DNA from: Acinetobacter sp. Marseille-Q1618
GTDB taxonomy: Bacteria; Pseudomonadota; Gammaproteobacteria; Pseudomonadales; Moraxellaceae
Length of the DNA stretch: 64,000 nt
NCBI RefSeq assembly: GCF_902809855.1
Contig: NZ_CADDWJ010000002.1
Location: 1,347,860-1,411,859 of the forward strand
Direction of reading: 5' to 3'
Every line of letters begins with the position of its first letter. Positions within the stretch are counted from its first letter, which is position 1. The notes below the pieces were generated by a model. That model saw only the letters and a list, made by a program, of their open reading frames with translations, made no database searches and was not told the origin of the DNA. A program made the translations under genes and the position numbers. Below are positions 27,616 through 36,752 of this stretch, piece by piece.

Positions 27616-28602
27616 ATGCAAAATTCTATTCGTATTGGTATTGCAGGCTATGGCAACCTTGGGCGTGGCGTTGAAACTGCGATTCAGAAAAATCCAGATT
27701 TACAATTGGTAGGTATTTTTACGCGTCGTGCACCACAAACAGTTTCTCCATGTTTTGCTGAAACTGCTGTTTTTCATATGGATTCACTTGCTGATTTTAA
27801 AGACAAGATTGATGTACTGATTCTATGTGGCGGCTCCAAAGATGATTTACCACAGCAAGGTCCAATCTTGGCAAGCCAATTTAATACGGTAGATAGTTTT
27901 GATACACATGCCCGTATTCCTGAATATTATGCTGCAATGGATGCGCCTGCGACAGCGAATAAGAAAACAGCCATGATTTCGATTGGTTGGGATCCAGGGA
28001 TGTTCTCGATTAACCGTTTGTTTGGTGAAGCGTTATTACCCGATGGTGAAACTTATACATTTTGGGGGAAAGGTTTAAGCCAAGGACATTCTGATGCGAT
28101 TCGCCGAGTTGAAGGCGTGAAAGCAGGCGTGCAATATACGATTCCCTCTAGCACAGCGATTGAACAAGTGCGCAGTGGGGCTCGACCGACATTAACCACC
28201 AAAGACAAGCATCAACGTGAATGTTATGTGGTGCTTGAAGATGGGGCAGATGCGGCAATTGTAGAACAAACAATTATCACAATGCCTGATTATTTTGCAG
28301 ACTACCATACGACTGTAAACTTTATTGATGAAGAAACTCTGAAAAAAGATCATCAAAAAATGCCACATGGTGGTTTTGTGATTCGCAGTGGTAATACCAG
28401 TGATAAACATAATCAAGTTGTCGAATTTTCATTAAAACTTGAAAGTAATCCTGAGTTTACAGCGAGTGTGTTGGTTGCTTATGCACGCGCGTGCTACCGT
28501 CTAAATCAAATGCAGCAATATGGTGCAAAGACAGCATTTGATGTTGCACCGGGTTTGCTATCAATGAAAACACCTGAACAATTGCGTAAAGAGTTACTCT
28601 AA
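27616..28602 (+). CDS. ddh: meso-Diaminopimelate D-dehydrogenase
   Basis: 328 aa, close to the usual ~320. It converts tetrahydrodipicolinate, ammonia and NADPH to meso-diaminopimelate in one step. The Rossmann motif GIAGYGNLGRG opens the protein. 'DSFDTHARIPEYYAAMDAPA' and 'SIGWDPGMFSINRLFGEALL' are family signatures, and 'FTASVLVAYARACYRL' lies near the end. It is monocistronic with its own terminator. Acinetobacter also makes DAP by the succinylase route, so this enzyme is probably an extra path or acts in D-amino-acid metabolism. Confidence 0.93.
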   Translation: MQNSIRIGIAGYGNLGRGVETAIQKNPDLQLVGIFTRRAPQTVSPCFAETAVFHMDSLADFKDKIDVLILCGGSKDDLPQQGPILASQFNTVDSFDTHARIPEYYAAMDAPATANKKTAMISIGWDPGMFSINRLFGEALLPDGETYTFWGKGLSQGHSDAIRRVEGVKAGVQYTIPSSTAIEQVRSGARPTLTTKDKHQRECYVVLEDGADAAIVEQTIITMPDYFADYHTTVNFIDEETLKKDHQKMPHGGFVIRSGNTSDKHNQVVEFSLKLESNPEFTASVLVAYARACYRLNQMQQYGAKTAFDVAPGLLSMKTPEQLRKELL

Positions 28603-28624
28603 AATATTGCTAAATGCGTAAAGC

Positions 28625-28651
28625 AAAGCCGAATGGAAATTCGGCTTTTTT
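28625..28651 (+). terminator. Terminator after ddh
   Basis: AAAGCCGAAT, loop GGAA, ATTCGGCTTT, followed by a T-run. Confidence 0.9.
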
Positions 28652-28769
28652 ATTTTCTTCGTATGGGACTGATTGCTATTTATTGGGTAGTTTTCAAATA
28701 TTGATCTTTAGATATTTGAAGATAAAAGTAGTCTGATTCAGCACCATTTTTTTATTTAAAAATAAACCC

Positions 28770-29210
28770 TTAAAGCTGACAGTTTATCATCCATTTAATT
28801 CCAAATTGGTCGCTAAAAGTGCCATAAAGAGCACCCCAGAATGTTTGTTGCAAAGGCATTTCAATTTGACCATTTCCAGATAAAGCCGTAAATAAACGCT
28901 GTGCTTCGGCTTGCTCATCGGCGTCAAGATTGATAGAAATATAATGGTTTGTACCGACAATAAAAGGCGTGTTGTTCTGTGCGCAGAACTGATCATTGAT
29001 ATCTGAGCCCATTAAAACTGTAAAATCATTGATTGGAAGAGAAATGTGCATGATTTTTTCACGATCTTGTTCTGATAATTGCACCTCATTTTCAACAGGA
29101 AGATCACGATAACGCATGACATTTAAGAACTCTCCACCAAAAACTGATTTATAAAAATTAAAAGCTGCTTCAGTTGTTCCTTCAAAATTTAAATAATGAT
29201 TGAGTTGCAT
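28770..29210 (-). CDS. VOC (glyoxalase/PhnB-like) protein
   Basis: ATG 29210 is chosen since the fold starts MQLNHYLNFEG; the frame runs upstream to 29309 through terminator sequence, and ATG 29222 is an alternative. 146 aa. The PhnB-type VOC pattern is visible: 'GTTEAAFNFYKSVFGGEF', 'IMHISLPINDFTVLMGSD', 'NHYISINLDADEQAEAQRLF' and 'FWGALYGTFSDQFGIKWMIN'. Such cytosolic metalloprotein-fold proteins have unknown substrates here. Confidence 0.82.
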   Translation of the reverse strand: MQLNHYLNFEGTTEAAFNFYKSVFGGEFLNVMRYRDLPVENEVQLSEQDREKIMHISLPINDFTVLMGSDINDQFCAQNNTPFIVGTNHYISINLDADEQAEAQRLFTALSGNGQIEMPLQQTFWGALYGTFSDQFGIKWMINCQL

Positions 29211-29297
29211 CCTGAGATCCATTTTTTGTTTTGAAGAAAATAATCTAACAGTTATACGTTTAAAATTTGATGAATAAAATGTAATGATCAAAAATAA

Positions 29298-29323
29298 AAA
29301 ATCCCTCAAGATTGAGGGATTTT
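29298..29323 (-). terminator. Terminator after the thiolase gene
   Basis: An 11-bp stem (AAAATCCCTCA with TGAGGGATTTT). On the minus strand it is followed by a T-rich tail and ends the thiolase transcript before the VOC gene. Confidence 0.85.
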
Positions 29324-29348
29324 AGTGTTAAGTTTTATAACCTTAAAA

Positions 29349-30524
29349 TTATAAAATTTCGACGGCAACAGCAGTTGCTTCGCCACCACCAATACATAGT
29401 GCGGCAATACCTTTTGTACCACCTGTACGTTTAAGTGCATGTATTAACGTTAAAATAATACGTGAACCTGTAGAGCCGACAGGATGACCCAAGGCACAAG
29501 CGCCACCATTAATATTAACTTTTTCTGCGTCTAGCTTGAACTCATCAATTGGACACATGGTCACCATTGCAAATGCTTCATTGATTTCCCATAAATCAAC
29601 ATCTTGCACATCCCAACCTGTTTTATTCAGGACTTTTTGAATGGCACCTACTGGCGCAATTGTAAATTCAGAAGGGTGTTGTGAATTTGAAGCATAAGCT
29701 ATAATTTTTGCTAAAGGTTTTAAGCCTTTTTCAGATGCATATTCCGAAGAAGTCAACACTAAAGCAGATGCGCCATCGGAAATCGAACTTGCATTGGCAG
29801 CTGTAATGGTTCCGTCTTTTGCAAAAGCAGGGCGTAAAGTTGGAATTTTTTCAATATTGGCATTAAAAGGTTGTTCATCTTTGTCAATAATGACATCGCC
29901 TTTACGACCTGAAACTGTGACAGGAACGATTTCATCTGCAAAATAGCCTTCATTGATAGCATTTTGTGCACGTTTTAATGAGCGAATGGCAAACTCATCC
30001 ATTTGTTCACGGGTATAGTCTTTGGTATTTGCCATGTCTTGTGCAAATGATCCCATGAGACGACCTGTTTCAGCATCCTCTAAACCATCAAAGAACATAT
30101 GGTCTTTTACTTCGCCATGCCCCATGCGAAACCCACCACGTGCTTTTGGCAGTAAATAGGGTGCATTGCTCATAGACTCCATACCACCAGCAACAATGAC
30201 CTTAGTAGAACCTGCTTTAATTGCATCAGCAGCTTGCATCACAGCTTTCATCCCAGAACCACAAAGTTTGTTAATAGTCACAGCGCCTGTTGTATCAGGA
30301 AGTCCAGCTTTACGCATTGCTTGACGGGCAGGGCCTTGCTTTAAACCAGCAGGTAGAACACAACCCATGATCACTTCTTCAACATCAGTAGGTTGTAAGC
30401 CTGCACGTGCAACAGCTTCCTTGATTACAGTTGCACCAAGGTCAGGTGCAGTTACACTTGCTAAGCTGCCTTGGAATCCGCCCATTGCAGTACGGGCACC
30501 ATTGACAATTACGATGTCTGTCAT
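29349..30524 (-). CDS. Acetyl-CoA C-acetyltransferase (thiolase)
   Basis: 391 aa from ATG 30524 (MTDIVIVNGARTAMGG), with GGAG about 9 nt upstream; the in-frame GTG 30539 is less likely. It joins or cleaves acetyl-CoA/acetoacetyl-CoA or longer 3-ketoacyl-CoAs. Active-site landmarks: the nucleophile Cys in KLCGSGMKAV, 'GGMESMSNAPYL', the His in 'NEAFAM' region, and 'GGACALGHPVGSTGSR' plus 'ALCIGGGEATAVAVE' holding the catalytic His and second Cys. Degradative and synthetic roles (PHB, ketone bodies) cannot be told apart. It is monocistronic. Confidence 0.92.
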   Translation of the reverse strand: MTDIVIVNGARTAMGGFQGSLASVTAPDLGATVIKEAVARAGLQPTDVEEVIMGCVLPAGLKQGPARQAMRKAGLPDTTGAVTINKLCGSGMKAVMQAADAIKAGSTKVIVAGGMESMSNAPYLLPKARGGFRMGHGEVKDHMFFDGLEDAETGRLMGSFAQDMANTKDYTREQMDEFAIRSLKRAQNAINEGYFADEIVPVTVSGRKGDVIIDKDEQPFNANIEKIPTLRPAFAKDGTITAANASSISDGASALVLTSSEYASEKGLKPLAKIIAYASNSQHPSEFTIAPVGAIQKVLNKTGWDVQDVDLWEINEAFAMVTMCPIDEFKLDAEKVNINGGACALGHPVGSTGSRIILTLIHALKRTGGTKGIAALCIGGGEATAVAVEIL

Positions 30525-30653
30525 TGTTCTAATCTCCACATTCTTTTATGTTAAATAAACTTGGTCTTATGCAGTATATGAAAAAAGATATAAGAATAAA
30601 GTGGCTTATTTATAGAATTGTGGACTGTAGAGATCAATTTCATTCTTAAAAAT

Positions 30654-31184
30654 TTAGCATGTTGCTGTCGGTTCTTGTTTTAAATGTGCCATTTGTCCCA
30701 TTCTAAAACGTAAATGTAGGCTTGGATCATCTAAACTACAATAATAAAAACTACCTGGAGATCCTCTAGGTAAGCCAGTATCTGATTGAAAAGCTAATAA
30801 TTTTTGATGGGTAATGCTGCCAGCCCATTTTAAAGAACCATATTTAAACTGGGTTTTTGTTTGTTGTAATATGGGCTCATTGCTATCACGTTGTTTATTA
30901 TTGTTTTTGTCTATGAAAATAAGAATAGCTGCATTCCATTGATCATTTTGACAAGATTCAAGATCAGAGCTGGAGCAAATAATAATTGTATTATGATGTA
31001 AAACAGCACTATTTTTTGCAAATTTTATATGTTGATCAAGTAAAGGAAAAATATTTTTTCGTTCGTTTTCTTGCAGTGTATGAAGAAAATATGGAGTTGC
31101 TATAAGAGCAATAATACCGATAATACAGACACAAACGACGAGTTCAACTAAGGTTAAACCGTATTGTTTACAATATAAGTACAT
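30654..31184 (-). CDS. FimT/GspH-like type IV pseudopilin
   Basis: 176 aa. The N-terminus YCKQYG|LTLVELVVCVCIIGIIAL has a short leader, a Gly before the prepilin-peptidase site, Glu at +5 and a long hydrophobic helix. The C-terminal globular part has four or more cysteines ('IICSSSDLESC', 'YYCSLDD'), as in FimT minor pilins that prime pilus assembly or bind DNA in Acinetobacter. It is a single gene, not next to other pil genes. Placement is in the inner membrane until assembly. Confidence 0.82.
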   Translation of the reverse strand: MYLYCKQYGLTLVELVVCVCIIGIIALIATPYFLHTLQENERKNIFPLLDQHIKFAKNSAVLHHNTIIICSSSDLESCQNDQWNAAILIFIDKNNNKQRDSNEPILQQTKTQFKYGSLKWAGSITHQKLLAFQSDTGLPRGSPGSFYYCSLDDPSLHLRFRMGQMAHLKQEPTATC

Positions 31185-31559
31185 GTTTAATTCAACTTTA
31201 ATTTTTTATGTTTATGAATTTAAATATTTTTCTATTTATTTACACAGTAACAGACAAGTTTGTAAAATATGTATTACTATCGTATTGTTTTGCTGTTAAA
31301 ATAAAGTTATTGCAAAGAGTAAGGTATTCACAAAGATAATCGAGTAAAAATTTACCGAATTACAACGGAAATTGTAAGTAATTTTGTCAATAATGAGCTT
31401 GATTAAAGTTATCAAGCACTTGGAAAAACTCTCAAGTGTTTGTATGATTCAACGTGAGTAGCTTAAAAATAATACTGGGGTATATAGAAAGCTTATCTCA
31501 GGAAGCCAAAAAATTTTAGGCTGAGTTTGAACAACAATTGTTATCTCTGGAGGATATCC
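31185..31559. other. 375-bp gap between fimT-like and ompA: promoter region and long leader
   Basis: No gene. A TTTACA (31239-31244) and TAAAAT (31263-31268) pair, 18 nt apart, could be the ompA promoter and would give a leader of roughly 285 nt. A hairpin (CACTTG / CAAGTG, 31417-31438) sits within it. The ompA Shine-Dalgarno CTGGAGG ends about 6 nt before ATG 31560. Confidence 0.4.
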
Positions 31560-32594
31560 ATGAAATTGAGTCGTATCGCACTTGCTATGCTTGTTGCTGC
31601 GCCATTAGCTGCTGCTAACGCTGGTGTAACTGTAACCCCATTATTGGTTGGTTATACTTTCCAAGACACTGAGCACAACAACCGTAACTTAACAGATAGC
31701 CATGAATTACAAGATGACTTATTTGTTGGTGCAGCTCTTGGTGTTGAATTAACTCCATGGTTAGGTTTTGAAGCTGAATATAACCAAGTGAAAGGTGATG
31801 TAGATCCTAACGCTGGTGAATATAAACAGAAACAAATCAATGGTAACTTCTATGTTACTTCTGACTTGATCACTAAAAACTATGACAGCAAAATCAAACC
31901 TTATGTATTATTAGGTGCTGGTCACTATAAATACGAATTTGATGCTCCTGCATTAGCATATCGTGACGGTGAAGAAGGTACTCTAGGTAATGCGGGTGCA
32001 GGTGTTTTCTGGCGCTTGAATGATGCTTTATCTCTTCGTACAGAAGCTCGTGCAACGTATAACATCGATGAAGACTTCTGGAACTATACAGCACTTGCTG
32101 GTCTTAACGTAGTTCTTGGTGGTCACTTGAAACCTGCTGCGCCTGTAGTAGAGGTTGCTCCAGTTGAGCCTGTTGCTCCTACTCCTGTAGCGCCAGCGCC
32201 ACAAGAGATTACTGAACCACTTAACATGGAACTTCGTGTATTCTTTGATACAAACAAATCAAATATCAAAGCACAATACAAACCAGAAATCGCTAAGGTT
32301 GCTGAGAAGTTAAATGAGTTCCCGAATGCGACTGCTCGTATTGAAGGTCACACAGATAATACTGGTCCACGTAAGTTAAACGAACGTTTATCTTTAGCAC
32401 GTGCTAACTCTGTTAAATCTGCACTTGTAAGCGAATTCAACATTGATGCATCTCGTTTGTCTACTCAAGGTTTCGCTTGGGATCAACCGATTGCTGACAA
32501 CAAAACTAAAGAAGGTCGTGCTATGAACCGTCGCGTATTCGCTGCGATCACTGGTAGCCGTACTGTTCTTGCTCAACCAGAAGCTGCTCAATAA
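31560..32594 (+). CDS. ompA: OmpA family outer-membrane protein
   Basis: 344 aa from ATG 31560. A signal peptide [21 protein letters not shown] precedes an eight-stranded barrel, then a Pro/Val/Ala hinge (about 195-220) and a periplasmic OmpA domain. The latter carries '[23 protein letters not shown]', holding the Asp and Arg that bind the diaminopimelate of peptidoglycan. This matches the Acinetobacter porin OmpA (Omp38). The frame is open upstream to 31527, but CTGGAGG and the signal peptide fix the start. Highly expressed with its own terminator. Confidence 0.95.
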   Translation: MKLSRIALAMLVAAPLAAANAGVTVTPLLVGYTFQDTEHNNRNLTDSHELQDDLFVGAALGVELTPWLGFEAEYNQVKGDVDPNAGEYKQKQINGNFYVTSDLITKNYDSKIKPYVLLGAGHYKYEFDAPALAYRDGEEGTLGNAGAGVFWRLNDALSLRTEARATYNIDEDFWNYTALAGLNVVLGGHLKPAAPVVEVAPVEPVAPTPVAPAPQEITEPLNMELRVFFDTNKSNIKAQYKPEIAKVAEKLNEFPNATARIEGHTDNTGPRKLNERLSLARANSVKSALVSEFNIDASRLSTQGFAWDQPIADNKTKEGRAMNRRVFAAITGSRTVLAQPEAAQ

Positions 32595-32616
32595 TTGAGT
32601 TACTTTTAGTGAGTAG

Positions 32617-32645
32617 AAAAAACGACTCTTCGGAGTCGTTTTTTT
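32617..32645 (+). terminator. Terminator after ompA
   Basis: AACGACTC, TTCG tetraloop, GAGTCGTT and a T-run, preceded by an A-run that can pair with it. Confidence 0.92.
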
Positions 32646-32704
32646 ATGTAAGTTATTCGAAGATAATACAGTTCTCGGTTGGAATATATAAGTGAAAGCT
32701 AGCG

Positions 32705-33232
32705 ATGAGCATGCCTGATGAAATTTTGAACTTATCATCAAATTGTGGTGTATTTACATTGTGGTGTGTGATTCGGCAATACGGATTGGATATTTCACCT
32801 ACTCAATTGATTGAATTGTCTAAACACGATGCTGAGGATGGTACCTTTACTATTGGTTTAGCTGTCGCATTGTATAAGTTAGGCTTTGATATTTCTTTTT
32901 ATACAGATATAGATCCGCATCAGCATGTTAAAGAGCAAGATGCATACTTTGAAGCAGGGCAATTAGCAATTCCTATTTTACCTGCTTTAAGTTATCAGGC
33001 GATTCAGTATGAAATAGAAAATAATCAAGCATTGGTCATTGTCTTCTATGATGATTTGGATGGCGTGGGAAATCATTCATTGGTGTATAGCATTGAAGAG
33101 GATGAAATTTGGTTTTTTGATAGTTTGGAGTCAATGTCTCGACAAGTTTTTGAACAACAGCGTCGGGCAGAAGGTATTTGCCAACAAGCAATAGTGATTC
33201 ATTGTTATCATACGGTTGAAAGATTGAGTTAA
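32705..33232 (+). CDS. Peptidase C39-like protein
   Basis: 175 aa. The N-terminal SSNCGVFTLWCVIRQYGLD gives a Cys in the place of the papain-like nucleophile of C39 peptidases. 'GVGNHSLVYSIEEDEIWFFDS' gives the matching His and Asp. There is no signal peptide or linked ABC transporter, so it is a free-standing cytosolic papain-fold protein of unknown target. Resemblance to C39-family proteins of Acinetobacter is my basis. Confidence 0.65.
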   Translation: MSMPDEILNLSSNCGVFTLWCVIRQYGLDISPTQLIELSKHDAEDGTFTIGLAVALYKLGFDISFYTDIDPHQHVKEQDAYFEAGQLAIPILPALSYQAIQYEIENNQALVIVFYDDLDGVGNHSLVYSIEEDEIWFFDSLESMSRQVFEQQRRAEGICQQAIVIHCYHTVERLS

Positions 33233-33671
33233 GAGAATATTGGCAAGCAGTACTTAAACCCTAAAAATAATTTAATATTTATTTTTTAGTGAGTATGAAC
33301 CTATATTTTATTGAAAAATTTAAATAAATTTGTGTGCGTGATACTGCTTTTAAGAATCATCAATATAATCTGTAAGCTTATAAAAATGCTGTATTGGCTA
33401 TAAAAAACAATATTTTACAATAATTTAGGATATTTTTGATTAACCGTAACATTCATAGCGTCGAACCTCATAGTAGCACTCGCATAAAATTATGATAAAA
33501 AGTAATTCCCATTAATTTTATTTCAAAGATCGCTATAAGTTCAAGAAAGAATTCAATAGGTTGGTCTATTGAATTCTTATTGTGAAGACTAAAAGGCATA
33601 CTGTATGTGCATAATTGCTTTTACATATACATTAAAATTCAAAAAGTTAGATGTTTTATTTACCCTTAGTT
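33233..33671. other. 439-bp AT-rich gap with one strong hairpin
   Basis: No coding frame or RNA gene is recognised. A 13-bp stem AAGAATTCAATAG / CTATTGAATTCTT (33547-33578) may terminate both convergent neighbours, the C39-like gene and rtcB. The rest is AT-rich and without visible structure. Confidence 0.5.
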
Positions 33672-34877
33672 TTAACCTTTAACGCACATCACTTGTTTGA
33701 GGGTGTGAACCACCTCAATTAAGTCAGTTTGATTTGCCATCACTTCATCGATATCTTTATAGGCACTCGGAATTTCATCCACGACACCTTTATCTTTACG
33801 ACATTCAATTCCTTGTGTCTGTGCAATCAAGTCTTGCTGATTAAATAGGTTTTTGGCTTTACTGCGACTCATACGACGACCTGCACCATGTGAACATGAG
33901 CAAAAGGAATCAGGATTGCCTTTGCCCTTCACAATAAATGATTTCGCTCCCATTGAACCTGGAATAATGCCGTATTCATCTGTGCCAGCACGAATTGCAC
34001 CTTTACGAGTGACAAAAACATCTTCACCAAAATGAAGTTCTTTTTGCACATAATTATGATGACAATTGATAGCCTCTTTGGTCATTTGAAAACTTGGTAA
34101 TAATGGGCGAATCGCTTCTAAAATTAGACGCATCATTTCACGTCGGTTTTCATACGCATATTCTTGTGCCCATTCTACCGCTTCAAAATAATCATCAAAA
34201 CTGTTTGAACCTTCAGCAAAATAAGACAAATCTTTGTCAGGTACATGTCCAAAACGGCTTTGGGCTTCTTTCTTGGCACGTTCAATAAAGTACGTACCAA
34301 TCACATTGCCTAGTCCTCGGCTACCTGAGTGTAACATCACCCAAACATCATTATTTTCATCTAAACAGAGTTCGATAAAATGATTACCACCACCGAGCGT
34401 GCCAATCTGCTTTTGCCATGTTGAATCAAAATGACGCAACATACGTTTTAGGGCAGGGTGTTTATCGGTGATCAGTTTTAAACGTTTGTCCAGTGGTGCG
34501 AGAGTCGAAGCTTTGGCTTTAATTTGCTTATGCATTTCAAAACCAACAGGTACTTTACGCTCAATAGCATTACGTAAGGTGCTTAAATTATCTGGCAATT
34601 GTTCTGCTTTTAAACTTAAACGCATCGCATTCATACCGCAGCCAATATCCACACCGACTGCCGCAGGAATAATGGCGTTTTTGGTCGGAATGACACTACC
34701 GACTGTTGCACCTTTACCTAAATGCACGTCTGGCATCACCGCAATATGAGAGTGAATAAACTGTAATTGCGCCATTTTGCGCAATTGGGTCATGCTTTCT
34801 TCATCGACATCGTTGGTATAGATTTTTACAGGAACGCCATAATCTGCTTTAGCGTTCAAAATTTTTTGTATGCCCAT
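33672..34877 (-). CDS. rtcB: RtcB family RNA ligase
   Basis: A 401-aa protein from ATG 34877 (MGIQKILNAKADYG); the frame is also open to ATG 34940, immediately after the leader terminator. RtcB joins 2',3'-cyclic phosphate (or 3'-P) and 5'-OH RNA ends with GTP and Mn. Seen motifs: VDIGCGMNAMRL (metal Cys), 'GGGNHFIEL', 'NCHHNYVQKE' and the guanylylated His in SCSHGAGRRMSR. No rtcA or rtcR is adjacent. It lies behind a structured leader with a small ORF and an intrinsic terminator. Confidence 0.93.
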   Translation of the reverse strand: MGIQKILNAKADYGVPVKIYTNDVDEESMTQLRKMAQLQFIHSHIAVMPDVHLGKGATVGSVIPTKNAIIPAAVGVDIGCGMNAMRLSLKAEQLPDNLSTLRNAIERKVPVGFEMHKQIKAKASTLAPLDKRLKLITDKHPALKRMLRHFDSTWQKQIGTLGGGNHFIELCLDENNDVWVMLHSGSRGLGNVIGTYFIERAKKEAQSRFGHVPDKDLSYFAEGSNSFDDYFEAVEWAQEYAYENRREMMRLILEAIRPLLPSFQMTKEAINCHHNYVQKELHFGEDVFVTRKGAIRAGTDEYGIIPGSMGAKSFIVKGKGNPDSFCSCSHGAGRRMSRSKAKNLFNQQDLIAQTQGIECRKDKGVVDEIPSAYKDIDEVMANQTDLIEVVHTLKQVMCVKG

Positions 34878-34940
34878 TTGAATTTCTCTAAGCAATTTTA
34901 TATTTGTCCGAATATTCTTTTGCCTTGTATTTTTAGGCAT

Positions 34941-34965
34941 AAAAAAACCTAGCGAATGCTAGGTT
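34941..34965 (-). terminator. Intrinsic terminator in the rtcB leader (attenuator candidate)
   Basis: AACCTAGC, loop, GCTAGGTT, followed on the minus strand by seven T. It lies between the leader ORF and rtcB, 64 nt before the ligase start. Bases 34953-34959 (in stem and loop) are complementary to 34976-34982, which could act as an anti-terminator. Confidence 0.8.
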
Positions 34966-34980
34966 AAGAATCTTGGCATT

Positions 34981-35006
34981 CGGACACTTTAGTGAGCAAG
35001 TGTCCG
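34981..35006 (-). promoter_or_regulatory. Leader hairpin upstream of the rtcB terminator
   Basis: A perfect 9-bp stem CGGACACTT / AAGTGTCCG with an 8-nt loop, just after the mini-ORF. Its 3' end on the minus strand overlaps the anti-terminator segment by two bases. Confidence 0.6.
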
Positions 35007-35025
35007 TGAGTGACATCTTGCTGTA

Positions 35026-35055
35026 TTAGTTTGTGTTGTTTTCCAATGTCAGCAT
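35026..35055 (-). CDS. Nine-codon leader ORF upstream of rtcB
   Basis: ATG 35055 has a perfect AGGAGG (35069-35064) 8 nt upstream and encodes MLTLENNTN, then TAA. Three of nine residues are Asn (AAC). Such a strong ribosome binding site before so short a frame, with terminator hairpins next, is typical of attenuator leader peptides. The bases just after the Shine-Dalgarno (GACATC) can pair with GATGTC, 55 nt downstream. Confidence 0.55.
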   Translation of the reverse strand: MLTLENNTN

Positions 35056-35108
35056 GTTGATGTCCTCCTATAAAATCTTTTTGGAAAAGATGGATCGAAT
35101 GTGGCGCT

Positions 35109-35136
35109 ATTTTAGGTAATAAAAATACGCTGTCAA
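35109..35136 (-). promoter_or_regulatory. Sigma-70 promoter of the rtcB leader
   Basis: TTGACA (35136-35131), a 16-nt spacer and TAAAAT (35114-35109), placing transcription start near 35102. Confidence 0.7.
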
Positions 35137-35288
35137 GATCAATTTATGATTTATTTTTTAATTTTTAAATGAGTTTTGAATTTTATAATTATTAAGATAT
35201 TGATTATTTATGAATATTTTTAATTTGAAATATTCATTCAGCCATAAAAAAGCCCTATCGAAATAGAGCTTAATGTATGCAGATTTTA

Positions 35289-36752
35289 TTAGGCTTTATC
35301 TTCATCCATTGGTTTTACATCCATTTCTTGATAAGAAATGAGCTTGGTTTTATGTTTCCATTTATAACCAAGCCAAATAGTTAAGAATAATGGAATACTG
35401 ATATATGTTGATAAAACACCCAACCAATCACCATCAAGAACAGCTTGATAGTTTTGTCCAAGCACCACAATGGTACATAGAATAAAAGCAAACCATGGTG
35501 CGAATGGGAAGAATTTTGCGGTATAAGCTAAATCTTCAAGTTTATAACCTTGTGCTAAATAACCTTTACGGAAACGATAATGTGAAATCGCAATCCCTAA
35601 CCAGACGATAAAACCACACATTCCAGACATGTTCAGTAACCAAGTAAAGACTTGATTCTCACCAATAAATGTCGTTAAAAAACAGAATGCAGCAATAAAC
35701 GTAGTGGCATAAAGGGCATTCATCGGAACACCACGCATATCTAATTTGGCAAACCATTTAGGCGCACGACCTTGGCGTGCCATATCAAATAACATACGTG
35801 TTGATGAGTACATGCCTGAGTTTCCTGCAGATAAAATTGCAGTTAAAATCACGGCATTCATCAAGCCTGCTGCGAATGCTAAGCCTGCTTTTTCATAGAG
35901 TAGGGTAAATGGTGAAAGGGTAATATTACCATCGCCTTCAGCAGCAAGTTGTAGACTTGGGTCTGTATATGCAACCAATGTTCCAATAATGAAAATACAC
36001 AAGATATAGAACAGTAAAATACGCCAGAAAATCTGTTTAATGGCAATCGGGATAGTTTTTTTCGGATCTTTGGATTCCCCCGCAGCAACCCCAACCATTT
36101 CAGTACCTTGGAACGAGAATCCAGCAATCATGGCAACACCAACCAGTGCTTGGAAGCCCCCAACAAAAGGTGCTTCTCCAATCGTCCAGTTTTTGGTCAC
36201 AGACTGGGTTGGATCTAACATGATTTTACCAATCATGAATAAACCAATGACAATGAAGAAAATAATGGCAATCACTTTAACAAGTGAAAATAAAAATTCA
36301 CTCTCACCAAAACCTTTGACCGTTAAGGCATTGATACAGAAGATGATTGCAAGGAAGATCGCACTCCACCACACACCCGGTATATCAGGAAACCAAAATT
36401 TCATGATGAATTGGACAGCAACCAATTCAAATGCAACGGTAATTGCCCAGTTATACCAATAGTTCCAACCTAGTGCAAAACCAAAACCTTCTTCGACATA
36501 TTTATTTCCATAGGTAAAAAATGCGCCTGAAGTTGGGTTATGTGTTGCAAGTTCCCCTAAACTGGTCATCAAGAAATAAATCATGACACCAATCAAGGCA
36601 TAGGCAAGTAATGCACCGCCGGGACCTGCTGTCGCAATCGTTTGACCTGATGCTAGAAATAAACCTGTGCCAATCGAACCGCCAATAGCGATCATATTTA
36701 AATGTCGAGCGCCGAGCTTACGCTTGAGTTGTGGATGATCTGTTCCGCTCAT
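35289..36752 (-). CDS. Amino acid permease (APC superfamily, LysP/AroP type)
   Basis: 487 aa with about 12 hydrophobic helices. The N-terminal 'RHLNMIAIGGSIGTGLFLASG' is the APC TM1 substrate-binding motif, and 'GPGGALLAYALIGVMIYFLMTSLGELAT' TM2. The second ATG (36752) is preferred because AAGGA lies 6 nt upstream; it overlaps the rsmC stop (TGATG). It carries a cationic or aromatic amino acid with H+ across the inner membrane. LysP resemblance is suggestive only. It is probably coupled to rsmC. Confidence 0.85.
   Translation of the reverse strand: MSGTDHPQLKRKLGARHLNMIAIGGSIGTGLFLASGQTIATAGPGGALLAYALIGVMIYFLMTSLGELATHNPTSGAFFTYGNKYVEEGFGFALGWNYWYNWAITVAFELVAVQFIMKFWFPDIPGVWWSAIFLAIIFCINALTVKGFGESEFLFSLVKVIAIIFFIVIGLFMIGKIMLDPTQSVTKNWTIGEAPFVGGFQALVGVAMIAGFSFQGTEMVGVAAGESKDPKKTIPIAIKQIFWRILLFYILCIFIIGTLVAYTDPSLQLAAEGDGNITLSPFTLLYEKAGLAFAAGLMNAVILTAILSAGNSGMYSSTRMLFDMARQGRAPKWFAKLDMRGVPMNALYATTFIAAFCFLTTFIGENQVFTWLLNMSGMCGFIVWLGIAISHYRFRKGYLAQGYKLEDLAYTAKFFPFAPWFAFILCTIVVLGQNYQAVLDGDWLGVLSTYISIPLFLTIWLGYKWKHKTKLISYQEMDVKPMDEDKA

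Noticed and set aside
34878..34940. RtcB start at ATG 34940
   Set aside because: It begins directly at the end of the leader terminator's T-run; the family start resembles MGIQKIL at 34877. Not fully excluded.
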